Source: Lanius collurio (taxonomy: Eukaryota > Chordata > Aves > Passeriformes > Laniidae). From it: a stretch of 64,000 nt of DNA. Made by a program: the position numbers and the translations under genes. This document shows positions 47,401 through 61,024 of the stretch, piece after piece. The notes under the pieces were generated by a model that worked only from the letters and a program-made list of their open reading frames with translations, searched no databases and was not told where the DNA came from. Position 1 is the first letter of the stretch; every line of letters starts with the position of its first letter. Where the stretch lies: assembly GCA_020086605.1 (NCBI GenBank), contig JACBWW010000015.1, forward strand, positions 26,130,373 through 26,194,372, written 5' to 3'.

Positions 47401-50400
47401 ATAAATCTCAAAAAATTACCTTTTATTTGGACTTCATGAATTTTCCTAGTAATGAGATGCAGAAAGAACTTGCTCCAGGTTTTGAGAACTGTGTGCAGGA
47501 CAGATATACGGTAATGTCAGGCAGCCTTTTGTGACCATCCTGGTTCTTTATTTCCAATAAAGAACTGTGAAGGGGAAAATCAAAGAGGAGTGAGAGATGT
47601 TGTTGCATAGGGAAAAAGCAGGTAGAGTTGGTTGTCCAAATTAATCTGTAGGAGAATTAGGACGGATTCTCCTGGTTGGCTAGTCCATGAGGATCTGAAA
47701 TAGCTTCTGACAAAGATGCTGGGTTGGTAGGACCTCTGTTTGGAGATGGACATACAGAGCTGCACATTAAAGTCTTCTTTAATGATCAACAGAAGGGAGT
47801 TTTTAGAAACTGGACCAGTGAAGATGCTATTTAATTTCTGTCAGCCTCCTTCTATATGGCTGCTCTGCCATCTCACTCTTTTTCTTGTAGTTAACATTGA
47901 TAAGACCCTTTTTTGATCCTTTTTCATGCAATGTATTGGAGAAGATGGGGACCTAGAAAACAGGGAAAATATGTTCTCAGGATGCTAGTTACATAAAGGT
48001 GCACCATGGATGAGCTGAATGAGGAGAAAAAAATGTCCTTACAATTTTAGAAAGTCCTTTTCAGGCTTTGGCGTGCCATTGAATCAGTGCATGATGCCAG
48101 AAGTCATCTCTTAGTTCTTCTCTATGTGTTGTCAAAAAATCTTGACTGCTTCCAACACAGAGGCATCCCCACTGGTGGTTCATGCTGCTGTACAAAATAG
48201 CCAAAGAACTGGCAGGAAATTGTACTGAAATGGCTCTGGACAACCCCAAAAGGATCCAAGATACTTCAGAAGATAAGTGAAAGCAGGTCTTTCTTCACTG
48301 AATTCAGAGTGCCTGCCCCTGGGGTACCACCATGGAATTTCTCATTTTTGATTACAGCAAAATTTTGTTTCTTTTATATGTGATGCCATATTGGATCCCA
48401 CCTTCCTAACTGTAATCATATGTCCTTGTCTTTAATGCTGAAAGAGGAGAGACTGGGTGAACCCACTGCAAGATCTTAAACATTGTGCTGGATACGCAGA
48501 ACAACAGAGTAGTTTAAAAAAATTACAACTCCAGGCTTATAAATGGATGAATAAATTCTCTCAGGGCTTCTTAGAGGTTACATTTGTGTACTTTGCCATC
48601 AGCACTCTACAGTTTTTGCAGATAATACATTTTTTGGGATAAAAGTATGGCTGCACGGTGGGTCTTGCACTGCATCTAAAAGAAAGAAAAACAGAAGATG
48701 TAATTGTTGCTCCTAGGTTTTTAGTCCCAGGATTGTTCAGCTTTTAGACTACACTGATTGTTCAGGCTGCTATAGGGTGCTGCCTACAAAATAAAGTCTT
48801 CTTCCATGAAGGTCCATGTTGATGATGTTAACTGGAATTCCTCCTGTTGACTTGAGTGGCATTATGTGCACGGGCCAAAATGCAGAGTCCAGGAGCAGTG
48901 ATATCATGGAGAAGCAGGGAAGCAGGTAAAATTCCTAAGGTGTTTCCTGTGAAGCAAACTATAGACAAAGGAGAAGGAACACAGGACTTGCTGTCATGAA
49001 TTTGTGGATTATGAATTATGAGTTACAAATAGGAATGCAATCTATATAAAAAGTCTAAATGAGAACATTTCCACTGGGTAGTTAACCAATGTGCATAAAA
49101 CCTTAACTGAGGACAGACTCCAGTAATGGGTAGTCACAAATCATTTTTCTAAGAAAACAATGTAACCTCAGAGATCTTTTTTCCTGTCTTCTGATAGTGA
49201 GTGCTACTCTGGGGATGGCAGGCAAACAGTCTTTCAAAGTCATTTATATGTCAGCTATGAATTGAATGAGGCAAAACTGTGAGATGAATTGAAACTTGTT
49301 TTGCAGCTGATCAGTCTTTCATTCACCATCTTCCTCTTTGGGATAAAAGGCATGGAGTGAAATAACAAAGGAGGGAGACAATTAAAAGTCTAAGAGAGTC
49401 TGCCCTGCCTTGTGACATCTATCAGCCCTCATCTACTGGCCTCGTCTCTGGGACCACTCATAGTCCAGCAATGTTGTAGGAACACAATTTTGGAAATGGG
49501 GTACTTGCAATTGTATTATAGATGAAGAAGAAAAATTGTCCCTGTATCTTAAAGTAAATGCAAATTCATGTAGGGCTGACATTCTAAGAGTGAACGAGCA
49601 TTGTACTTTAGATGTGAAACTAAAGTGGGCAAGACCTTGTGTTATACTCTTAGGCCTGAGATTACCTGATGTCATAAAACATGATGACACAAATATTGCT
49701 CATTTATGTCACTATAAAGATAAGTTTATAGTGGTACGATCAGTACTACCATTTATGCTATCTAAGCTCACCGTTACTAATTGTATCACTATAAAGCTAT
49801 TTTATAGTCATATAAACAGTACAGATAATGCTGTCAGGCATCAGCATTAATGTTTCAAATAAACCTACAAACACTTTACCCCGATATTTTTTATGGCGCT
49901 AATATGCCAGCACTAGGGGCAAGCTCAACATTGTAGTCTGTGCTACTGTGGCAAGTTATGAGCCAAGAATGAGACAAGGGAATGCCCTTGCACTTTTCTC
50001 TACCTGAAATATTTATTACCACATTTGCTTTTCATAAATGTCTATTACATCTCCAGCTGGGGATATGCAGCAAGTATAACTTGCAGGTCAGGCTCTGGGG
50101 ACTTGCAAGCAGAAGTTCATTTTCTGGGTGAGGGTTTGGTATAATTCTGTAACTCCTCTTTCTGATGGAAGAGATAATGGAAGTTTAGATGGGAAAGCAG
50201 TATTTTTTACTAGATAGTACATTGTTAGTTTCATTGCTACTTGAGCACAGAAGAAAGAAAAAAAATGAAAGATCGTCTCTGTGAGAATTGGTATTGTGTC
50301 CTGTTGCCAGATTCATGTTTCATCTATTTCTTCCACTGAGTTTCTTGGGTGGGAGAATACTCCAGACCTGAAAGAGAAAAATAAAAGGGAAAAATCTCAT

Positions 50401-53400
50401 GTCTTGTTCACTTTTACTGCTAATTTGCAACTCTTAAAGTTGAAAGCATCCAAAGACCATGATAGTTTTTATGTATCCAGCAGCAAAAGCAGTTACAAAA
50501 TGCAGGGGTGCACATGATTATTTTACGGTTTAAGGGCTATTAAGCTCAAAAATGGATGGTAGAGTTCTGCAAGCAATGTGATCTCAGAAACTTTTTCTTC
50601 TGTGGAATGTCAGGTTTAATGAGGTTACAGGAAAACAAGCAAGCAAGAAAGCAAACAAAGACTAATACAGGGAAGTCTGCTGCAGTGGTTGATCAGCCTT
50701 TCAGGTTGTAGAAAGACATTGGCTTAGTGCAGTGAGGATGGATTGACACTCGCGTTATCATACCTCATTGCTGTTGGTTCTGGCTGGCAGCAGGAAGAGC
50801 AGGTTGAAGCTGGGAAACAAGTGCTCCAAGATACCAAAACAGGTGGGGAAGCTCAGCAGAGGTGATTGTCTCTTGTCATGGACTGTGTGGAGAACTTAGA
50901 GCAGCCTCTTAGACAAGATGCTTCATTTTTCACATCGCTAAAAAGAGCGAGAATAAATTTTCCCTGGTACATGAATGGTTCAAAAAAATTGCACAGGTAG
51001 AACCTAGAAGGGACTTGCAGCATTGGTCCTCATTTAGCCCATCATAGTGGTGCACACCAGCCTGGGGAAGAGGAGTTTCCCAGCACTCCCAGGACACACG
51101 GATAGCAAGGAAAAAGACATTCAAACTCCACATTTTTCAAGTGAAAGTTCAGCCTCCATCCACTTCAGTAATGTAATGAAGCTCTCAAACTTCGCTTTAG
51201 AAGACTCTTAGAAATTCAAGCAGCTCTGCAGCTTTTCCTGTCTGCAGTTCTGTCCTGGTCTGCCAGGTTCTTTTTGAAACTCTCTCCTATAAAAGATTGT
51301 AAAGGGCTTTTCAAATGGAAGCCTAAGAGGCACTGCAGAGGAAAAAGAGATCTCTGCATTCAGTGTCACTCCTGTTTGATTTTTTTTCATAAAAAGTAAA
51401 TGACAAAATGGCTTTTTTAAACTCTCTCCAGTATACTGATTTTGAGTTCTGCTTTATACCAGAAATAATGGGTGGTGTTCAAATTAGAGAATTTAGAATT
51501 TTATTAAACAGGGCCTGTATAGAAGCAGAACTCGTAGAGTCAAACCTCCAAATGGTAAGGGCAGAAAGCTTAAGATCTGCAGACCCAAAATTTTGAAGCA
51601 GTGAAATGGATTGTATTAACCTTCTACTCAAATTTTAACAAAAAGGGCAAATGTCCTACTTAGGCTGGCCTTGGAATGCATGGTCAAAATGTGGTTCAGT
51701 TAAAACATTAAATAGCCTGCAAGATGAAAGCAGGAAAACTTGCTCAAGTCCCCCAGGTGCATGCTACCACGTGTGCAGCCCTGCTGAAAATTCAGGGTGT
51801 TTATTCCAACATTCTAAATAGGATGCTTCAGAGACACAGTAGTGTGCTTCCCACAGCACCCCTTCCAGGGCTGTGACCCTCGAGATAGGTAAAGAAAAAG
51901 TGAAGATCTCTAATGTCATTTGGGATTCTCTATGAAGCCTGTTCTAAAGGGGATGCATTTTATGATTATAAGCATGAAAAAGGAGCCTCTCATTGGAAAA
52001 CAAAGTAGACTTTTAGTCTAGACCTATTTATCACATTTTATATGGTATGATTTCTACATTTGATGTATATAAAAAAGAAAAAAGCAGTAACTTGCAATAC
52101 TTCATATCAAGTCAATTTATTTTTTATAATTGACTTTCTTTAAAGTAAGATCTCACACAGAGAAGGAATTTTTGTAATCTCTTGATTTAAAAATGAGCTG
52201 ACAGGCAAAACATAAAACTTGCCTTAGGACTTATTTTTTTACTTTAGCCACCTTGATTATCCTTTCTAACAAGTAAAGTTAATTAAAAGAAGCTCTCTGT
52301 GTGGAATTTAGTCACTTACAAGATCATGAAGCACTTTCAGACTAAAGAGCTCACTTTCTGCTTCTGAAATGAGTAATGACACTTTAACACGACATCATTG
52401 TTGTGCCTTGACTCTGTGTCAAAGAGTTTTCATATGGTTTGAATGAAAGGAGTTCTCTAGACTGAGACCTTCCCAAAAAAGATGAGGGGAGAATGCCAAT
52501 GAACTATCCTATACAATTAAAAGTTTTGTATCTCATTAGGAAAAATAAAAAAATATAAAAAAAAATACCAAAAAAAAAAACCCCCCACACCTAATAAAAA
52601 CATAATGAACATAACTATAATGAAAAATATCTATACATGGTTGAGTGGTTCTCATACTTGAGTTTTGCTGGGAACTGACTTTTATATGGCTTGTAAAGGG
52701 AACATGTATGTTAAAAGAGTCAATTTCTTGGTTTTCCAAATATTTAGTTGTGTTCTCTTTGTTTGACATGAAGCCTCTCTAGCTGCTGTAATTGCAAACA
52801 AATCCTTGGAAATATGATCTGAAAGTATGCAGTGCAGTTGTATGTGCTCCAGTATGCCAAGAGCTTGAAGCACTAACAGCAGCTCCTTTCAGCTTTAACT
52901 CAGACACCACTGATGACTTCCAAATGTCAGCATTAACTGCTTACCTGTTTGTTAAGCATGGAAAGGAGACAGTGGAAGTAAAGTTCTGCGTGATCTACTC
53001 CAGGTGAAAAATCTCACCAGAATACAGCAGTTCTTAATGAAAAATTAATATCTGCCTTGTCAGGAGAAGGTAGGACTTAAATGCTCAGCAAGATGCGAGA
53101 TCTACTGAAAGAAAGGAAAAAACAAAAGAGCACCCAGAGATATTTTCTTGCATCTTGAATATTCAAGCAATCTATGCAGAACATCTTAGTTTTATTGCTT
53201 TCTAGGTATCCCATTTACTTACTTTGAATAAGTAGTCAAAGATAAAGCTGTACACTATTTTGTAATTCGTCCCCTTATCAACTGTCACTGATATCTCAAT
53301 TTATGACTTCCACGGAATGAGAAATAAGAGGGCACTGAGCAAGAACGTTGTTACAGAGGCCAATTAAGTGGTTACTCAGAACTCGATATTTTCCCTCATT

Positions 53401-54962
53401 AGCTGGCAGATTCTTTTGTGTGTCAGAGATGTGAATAAGAGTCCCAGGATGAGGCTAATTAAGGAGTAGGCAGGAGTAGCAGACATGACAGTCGACTAAG
53501 GGCATGCATCCATTTTTAGTGGAGTATTCTGAGGGAGGCAGATCAGGAGCTCAAGCAACACAAGTTTGGGCAGTGGTGTAAAATTTTATCTGGTCCACCA
53601 TGCTGTTCGGTCTGTACTTGTGAAACACATTGTGATTTGTATTATTGTATTAAAATATTGCAGACTTTCTTCTTTGCTGAAGAGGGTACATTTCAGTTTT
53701 CAGAGAAAAGGTGCTGAACTTCATTGATTGAAGGCATTGTTTTTAATGCTGTATGTGCTTCTGAGAGTAACATTAATAAAAAAAAGGAAAAAAGAAAAAG
53801 ATTAATTAGAAATCTGACAAACTGTGGCAACCTCTGCAAACAAAACCTTTTGTTTTCCCTCAGCTCTGTGGTATATTTTCCTCAAAGCAGTGGACAAACC
53901 CCCTCATACCAGCAAGGAAAGGGGAGCAGAAAATACTTTATCAGCTTGGCATTCATTTCTCTGTCTCAGTTGAATTATTTTTTCCAAATAGCCAGGAAGT
54001 GCAAGGCAGGTGGCCCTGACCCCACACTCTCACACTAAAATGTCAGGTCCTTTCTTTTGCGTGGTCAGCTCTAGGCTGACTGTTACCCTTCTGCCTTGGG
54101 GATCAGCTGCAACACAGGCACTGGAGATGTTCAGCACAGCACATTTAATCCCTCGTGCTGACTCAACTGCCTTGGTTTCCTCCTGCTCTTCCATTAGGCT
54201 CCTGCTCTGTGTAGCTATTGATTAAAGTGATACTTGACCCTCTTCCCAGCACTCTCTTAAAAGTCTGTATCTTCACTTTTCTCTTGTTCACTCACTGTCT
54301 TGGTTGTTTTGCTCTGTCCTTTAAGTGGCATTGCTGGGAGATATTTTGCCAGTGCAGCTGCTCCCCAGAGCAGGTTGTGTCTAATTACTCCTCTAATGCA
54401 CTGTGGTGAATCAGTCCTTTTTCCCAGGCACTCCTGGCAGTAAGAAATAATTCATGATGGCAGCCGAACTGCTTCACAGAAAGCTGGAAAGGAGAAGCCA
54501 GGAGCTGATTTTACTCAACACAGCTGAAGAAACAAGATGGGCAGATTAGGACACAGGGGTTTGGAACCCTGCAGCACATGGTCTAAAGTCACATATTTTG
54601 TATATGGGGTTGAAAAGTCTGATTTCAAGGGAGAGCTCCATCTCAGTTTTTCATTACAGCTCTTTCCTATCAGGGTAGGTATTTGCCACTCATATTAACT
54701 CTGCACCTCCTACACTTACAGAATGAAGGGATTAGGAAAGAAAAAAATTGAAAGCAATCAAAAAGCAAAACTAAAGGACTAAGTTAGTGAACTACTGAGA
54801 CAAATAAGCCTATAATCTATTCTTAAGAATAACAAAATGTAGATATTGGGCAACTTATATATGAGACATGTATCCTGAAAGACCTCCAGTGAAATCTAAA
54901 GAAAGTTCTTCATTGCAACTTACTTATATTTTCTTTTGAAAATTATGATAAACCCACAGGTG

Positions 54963-55004
54963 AAATTTAAGGCTTATATAGTCAAATTTAAGGCTTATAT
55001 AGTC
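54963..55004. repeat. Tandem duplication, 2 x 21 bp
   Basis: AAATTTAAGGCTTATATAGT plus C is present twice in a row without mismatch, just upstream of a T16 run. Confidence 0.85.
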
Positions 55005-56011
55005 AGATTCAAATACATAGATTCTTTTTTTTTTTTTTTTAATTATGCCCTGACACATAGTGGTGAAATTGCTGATAAGGGGGAAAGAAAAGTACCTGTT
55101 CAAGTTGTGATGTGGGGATTTCTGTGGTCCTCCCCACTGTAACATGGACAGTACTGGGGGGAGTGATGTAAAATCAGGAGATTGGTGAGGACTGTACATT
55201 GCTCAGGTGACCTTGCAGCTGAGAATAATTCTTGATAAGCCTGTGTGAAGAGCAGGCTGGTGATCCTCTAGCATGGACTGAGTTTAATGGTGCCTGCATC
55301 TCTGATTTTTTGCCTCTGCCCAGGTGTTCTTGGGGATCCCCCAGTTAGCAAGGCAACAGAAATAAATTTCCTCTTTGCATTCTAACCACGAGTTTGTGGT
55401 TGTTCCAGCTGCCTGCCAGTGTCGACTCACACAGCCAGAGAGACTATTCAGGAGTGGGCGCTCTTTGCAAAATGGACAAAATACCCATTTCACTCTGTTG
55501 TGCATACCTGGCTTTCCAAATACTGACCCTTCACTGCAACACACACAGTGGGTGAGCCAAAGGAATCAATAGGAATGCTTTCCAGGGCTGGAAATATAGA
55601 CTTCACTGGTGAAATACAGGGCATTTACCAGTCTGTTCAATATAGCAGTTTTGCTTCTGTAACTTTATCTGAATTTTCCCTTTGTTATATTTAGAACAAT
55701 GCAATAGCAATATGAGGCAGTTCACTTTAGAAAGGTGATACTGCCTTTTACATCCTGGAATTGGAATCTTTCCTTTCCATGCCAAATCTCCAAGGTCAGA
55801 TCATTTGATCACTGCTAAGAAGAGTATTCTCAAGCTCCAGTAGCATCAGTCATTGTGCTGCTCTACTTTTCTGTGATTCCATTGATTTCCACTAATTTGA
55901 GTCACAGCCCTGCAAAACTGCACTTAAGCAGCAGTTAATGGAGCTGCTTGCAAGGATATTTCCTTAATTACAGAAAAGAATATTTGCCTGATCTTAAGGT
56001 AAATTTTCTGC

Positions 56012-56030
56012 TTTTTTTTTTTTTTTTTTT
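56012..56030. repeat. Poly(T) run
   Basis: Nineteen consecutive T, with a further T11 at 56081-56091. No retroposon body is recognised next to either. Confidence 0.85.
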
Positions 56031-56235
56031 AATTCTTCTGTCCAAGACATGTTGCTTCCTCACCTTTTAGACCATTTAACTTTTTTTTTTTAATTATTTT
56101 TCTTTTCTGCAAACTTACATGAGAGATGTTATTGCTCTTTACAACTATCCAAAAGGAAGTTGTAGAGAAGTGGTCATCAGTGTTTTTTCCCACATAATAC
56201 ACAATGGAATGAGGAGGAAAGGTCTCAAATTATGT

Positions 56236-56490
56236 CAGGGGAGGTTTAGATTAGATTAGATTCTATTAAATTAGATTAGGTGAAGCATTTCTTCATTGAA
56301 AAGGCTGCCAAATGCAAAAAAAAAGCTGCCCAGGAAAGCGGATGAGTCACTAGTCCTGGAGATATTTAAATAAATGTAGACATGACATTTAGGGACATGG
56401 TTTGCAGTGGACTTGGCAGTGTTCAGTTTGCAGTTGGACTTGGTGATCTTAAGGGCCTTTTCTAGCCTAAGTGGCTCTATGTTTCCATGG
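56236..56490 (+). mobile_element. CR1 LINE, 3' end, decayed
   Basis: The block begins with 'gtttagattagattagattc', a slipped form of the CR1 phrase 'tttagattagatattagg'. It continues with 'gctgcccaggaaagcggatg', 'ggacttggtgatcttaaggg' and 'ccttttctagcctaagtggc', and ends near 'ctatgtttccatgg'. Order and direction give plus orientation. The ATTAG repetition is probably replication slippage within the old element. Confidence 0.82.
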
Positions 56491-59400
56491 TAGCTATACA
56501 GAAGTGATTATGTGGATCTTTAGAGCAGCCACACTTCCAGTTCATCACACATAAACAGTGATAAATGGGGAGTACTGGCATTTCCTTGGTAACCAGCATA
56601 TTTTAGTCTGATTCCTTTGTAAATATTCCTAGTTCAGTAGTTCTGTCAATGACATCTAAGATAGAAAGTCATTTGCTGGCAAAGTCATTCAAATTTCAAT
56701 GTATTGTTTAAGAATCAATAGAGGAGTATTTAGAGCTGCTTTCTGAGGTTGAATGCTCAGCAGGCTTAAGAATGGGACTGCATCCTTAAATATTTTTGAG
56801 ATCAAAGCCCTTTCCTTCTCCTTGAATAAATCTATTCAATTAGTTTATGAGATTTTTATTTCTTTCTTCTGCACTATTCTTTAATAAGTTTACTATAGGA
56901 CTATTCAAACAGTACCTAGCATCTTGTCTGCTCCCATCAAATAAATCTGTAGTGATTTATCCCATGAATACGAAGGAATAAACTGTAAGATTGTGCATGT
57001 GATTTTTTTAAAGCGTATTAACATAACTGTATTTTTCTCCTGGATTTTGCTTCCACTGGCTTTACTGTCATGCTAACAAAGCCAAACCACTGAGAAAATA
57101 GTTTTATCTACCTCAAATACCAATCTCTTACAAGTATTCCTGCAAAAGAATGGCTTTTGGAACATCTCCCAAACCAACAGATTTCAACTCTGTCAGCTTT
57201 CAATGGAAAGTAATTTTAGATTTAAATTCCTTTCACTGTAAACCTCTTTTCTGTGTACCCCAGGACAGTCTCAAGCACTATTTGAATAGAATTCCTGAAG
57301 ACCATTACAAAAGATAAAACCCAAAAAAATTGATTATGAACATGATTTTGTCCTTGAGCCCACCTAGCTCAGGAGTCAGGTTGCTAGGACCTGCTGAGTT
57401 GGAGGACTTTGCAAAATGTAGAGAACCCAGTGCATGGCCTTAAGTCATGACAATATGGTAATTTTTGCAGTCATACATTGGATCTCCATCCAGGACTGGA
57501 GACCCATTCTGTCCTCAGTCCAGACAGAGAATGAGATACAGATGAATGGTTATTCTGAAGAACAGAATCTGTCTCAAGGATTTTAGCATAGGGAGAATGG
57601 AAATATTTTACTCCAGTTTTTCAGCAATTTAATCTGCCCTTCTCCTAGTATGTTGTCTTGAATGAGACCCTTCTGCCTCCTCCAGGCTATGTCAAATTAG
57701 TCGATCCCATGTCATCCAGTTAGTGAGCTTGGGAAGCAAGGGCAGCACATCTTTTTCATTTATATACTCTCTCTCCCTTTGGCTTGTTGTTTTTCTCATT
57801 TCTTTGTCCTTTTGATCCACCAATGGAAAGATCTCCCATATTTGATATTCTCAGAAGTTAGGAAGAAAGAGCTCAACTGAAAAATGCTACTTCCTGTATG
57901 CAAACAAGTGTATCGAAGGTGAATTTGACACAGCCACAGAGGTCATGGAGAAGTAAACAACACTAAGCAGGTCAAAGTGAGTGTTTTGCTGAAATAAGTG
58001 GGGAAGATCCAATTTTCCATACCCCAAAACCCCCAGCTTTCTTTAAGAAGTGAAGAGGTTAGTATTTACTGAGAAATAATGAAAGCGGAGCCTATCTGAA
58101 AGCCTGGTTAAAAAGAGTCAGGAAAGAGCTCAGTGGAGCAGCTCTTGCTTTCATTTAACGCCAATTTCAGCAAAATGGAGATTTCACCCCTCAGAGATGA
58201 GAGGTCATGGAGTCTGTGCCACATCCAGTGTCAGAATCAGCTCAGTTTTAATGGCTTCATGGAAATTTCATACCAAAAGCATGCAGAGTGACTGTCAACT
58301 TTGCAAAAGAATTTTCATCTACTTAAGAGTATGTAAGTCCATGACTGTCCACAGCTAAAATTAATTTAAACCAAAGCTGCCTGGAGGTGGGCACATAAAC
58401 CAGATTGGGGAGGGATGACATGTATATTCCTAAACCACCACAGCAGAATGACAGGAAGAAATACTACTATAACTCAATTTTGTGTATTATAAAGACAAAG
58501 AAGGAAAAAACCAATCCTTTTGTTCAGTAACTCTGCAGGTTATATATGTATGAAGGCAATATAGTGAGAAGTTTACCCCTGAACCTTCACCCAACATTTG
58601 CTTTGTTGACTCAAATTTCCCTCTTCATCTGCTGTTGCCCTTTCCGTTTCCCAACTTTGTGTGGAACATCTGAGGTGATGATTATTCTTGAGAAAGTATG
58701 AGTATGTTGGTGATTCCATACGACACGGTAGTCGTGTCCTTTCCTGATCATGTGCTGTAACAGGTAGATTTGAAGTCAATAAGTACAGACAAAATACAGA
58801 TGAAGTACAAATGTTACTTCCTGCTGAAACTTATAAACCAAGTTGACTCGGTGTCTGGAAAATGTACAGGTGAAAAAATACTGGGAATGCAAATGGAAAT
58901 CAAGACATTTCAGTTGGAGATAAATTAGAAAAGGTGTATGAGAAATTTATAAAATGCTTTCTTAGAGAAAGGGATCAGACACTTAAGCTTGCCCTTTTTA
59001 AGCAACCAGAAAAAACAAATTGCAAATCTACCTATTTAGAGCTAATTGAATGATTTGAACTTTACAAAGGCAACTAGAGGAACAAAAAATTATTGAACCG
59101 ATAACATTAGTGTTTGATATTTTGTGAGAGTTTAATACGTTCACAAGGATTGCAGATAGGGTGCAAAAATAACAAGTAGACTTAAATATACTTAAAAGAG
59201 CTTAAATCATCTGTAAGTAACCTGGAGACAGAAGCAAACATCACATTATACGCAAGTTACTTCATGAATTTTTAGAGGACTTTTCCCTCCTTTCTTTATA
59301 GCAGCCAGCATTAGCCTTTTTAAGAAGCAATGTGGTTCATTAACTATCTCCCAGCACTGACCAAAAATTGTATTTTCTCTGTTCTTCACTTGCCAAATAT

Positions 59401-60780
59401 TCTTAAAGGACCATATTGGCCGACTGCTGGAGCACTTCATGGAAAATCTGCACCAGAAGGCTCCATATCCTCATAAAAACTGCCAGTAAAATGCTTTCTA
59501 TGCCTCTGAAAATAAAGTTTCTGAAAAGATAGAGGAAAAGCCAGTGGCTTGTGGAACTGGATGAATCCTTGGGCTGTGCTGTAGCCAAAATACAAAAACT
59601 AGCATGTAATCCAGCTGGGGTTACTACATAGTCTTCTATTTTTAGAGACTCTTTTTATAAATTTTATTAATAGTGCTCTTAATTTAAGTTCATTAATAGA
59701 GGTATTAACATTACAGCTTGGATGGCTTCAGCAGCACTTGTGCTCAGTATTGTGCAAAATTATTGGGAAAAGTAACAACTTTTGCAACCAGTCTACAAGA
59801 TGAAACCCATTAGACTCGTTTCACATTTCACCAAAGTTTCCCCTTTTCTCTCCCCATTTATGCCCTCATTTATCCATTGTGCCTGTCTTTTCTCTTTTTC
59901 TCTTTTTTGAAGCTGCATGTTCTTTGGGGTGAGAAAGGCTCACTTTGCTTAACCTACAGTCCTAGGAAAAAGGGCCAAATCTGCAACAGAGCTAAGTATC
60001 AGGGGGGTTTTGTGATGAAAATAGGACTGGAAGGTAATTTAAAGGTTGTCTGCTGCTGAAATATCCCTGTGCCATTCCTCGTAGGACCTTTTTATACCAG
60101 GAGGTGGAGGGAACTGCAGTTCCAGAGGCACGCTCTCCATGTCAGAGGCAGGCTGTAACCTGTATCTGATACCTACAGCTGTGCATCCCTCCTTAGACTA
60201 ATCACCCCTCTCTGCTGAGAAGGATCAATTCCTGTTTTCCCTCTTGTCTTGAGTTTAGCAGCAGAGCATTGCAACTGCCTTCTGCTGGATTTAGCTCTGT
60301 GCTTCCAACTGAAGAAACAGAAGTCCTCTTTAAATGCTTATTTACCACAGTGACAGAAATGACAGAAATTGGCAGGGAATTTGTAACAGTGATTACCTTT
60401 CGTCTATTTGGAATCACCATCATTACAACTAATAACTTATCAAATTGTTCAGCTTGTTTGTCCATAATGAACAGTGGTCAATAGCTTCTATATCTTCAGA
60501 GGTTTTGCTGTCAAATGCAAGTTCTCCAGTATGGCAAAGCTGTGGAGATCAAGGAACAATGAAACGTTAATGGATAGCTCTCTCTGTGAAAAGTAAAGTT
60601 TGTTTGGATTGTTTCAAAGTGAAGGGACAAGTCTGCACAGTCTGTCAGCAGATTTTTCAATAGGAGTTACATCTCTAGGCTGGCAGGTGCCGAGGCTGGA
60701 TTTGCATCAGGTGGGAGCCAGCTAGGCTTTCCTGAGGCAGGTGCAACTTTAGTGGTGGAGAGCAGAAAGGCCACTGGCCC
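56491..60780. other. Unique non-coding stretch
   Basis: No gene or mobile element recognised. Open frames are at most 87 codons (60202-60465, minus) and are shadowed by an equally open frame on the other strand. Confidence 0.55.
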
Positions 60781-61024
60781 AAAGAAAGTAGGTTTAGATT
60801 AGATATTAGGAAGAAATCTTTTACTGAGGGGGTGATGAGGCACTGGAACAGGCTGTCCAGAGAAGTTGTGGATGCCTCATCCCTGGAACTGTTCAAAATC
60901 AGGTTGGATGGGACTTTGAGCAGTCTGCACCCGTGGGGAGGTGTTCCTGCCCATGGTGGTGGGGGATGGAACTAGCTGGTCTTTAAGATCCCTTGCAACT
61001 CAAACCATTCTATGATTCTATGAT
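60781..61024 (+). mobile_element. CR1 LINE, 3' end
   Basis: A well-kept 3' untranslated region: 'gtttagattagatattagga', 'aggcactggaacaggctgtc', 'gatgcctcatccctggaact', 'ggaggtgttcctgcccatgg', then 'ccattctatgattctatgat' as the terminal repeat. Plus orientation, 5'-truncated at about 240 bases. This is the least decayed CR1 in the window. Confidence 0.95.

Larger units (their letters stand above)
44468..56235. other. Long unique non-coding stretch
   Basis: No gene, RNA or mobile element is recognised in nearly 12 kb. Local structures are a G-rich run at 44556-44575, an A/C homopolymer patch at 52541-52588, a perfect 2 x 21-bp tandem repeat at 54963-55004, T16 at 55025-55040, T19 at 56012-56030 and T11 at 56081-56091. 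53200-53520 is evenly composed and could be a conserved element, but that is only an impression. The plus-strand frames at 49536-49850 and 53724-54038 have no recognisable domain. Confidence 0.5.

Noticed and set aside
50990..51130. Possible CR1 or LTR fragment ('cagcctggggaagaggagtt')
   Set aside because: No second diagnostic phrase or border could be found.
55025..55040. Poly(T) as the tail of a minus-strand SINE or retropseudogene
   Set aside because: No retroposon body, gene-like sequence or flanking duplication was found on the expected side.
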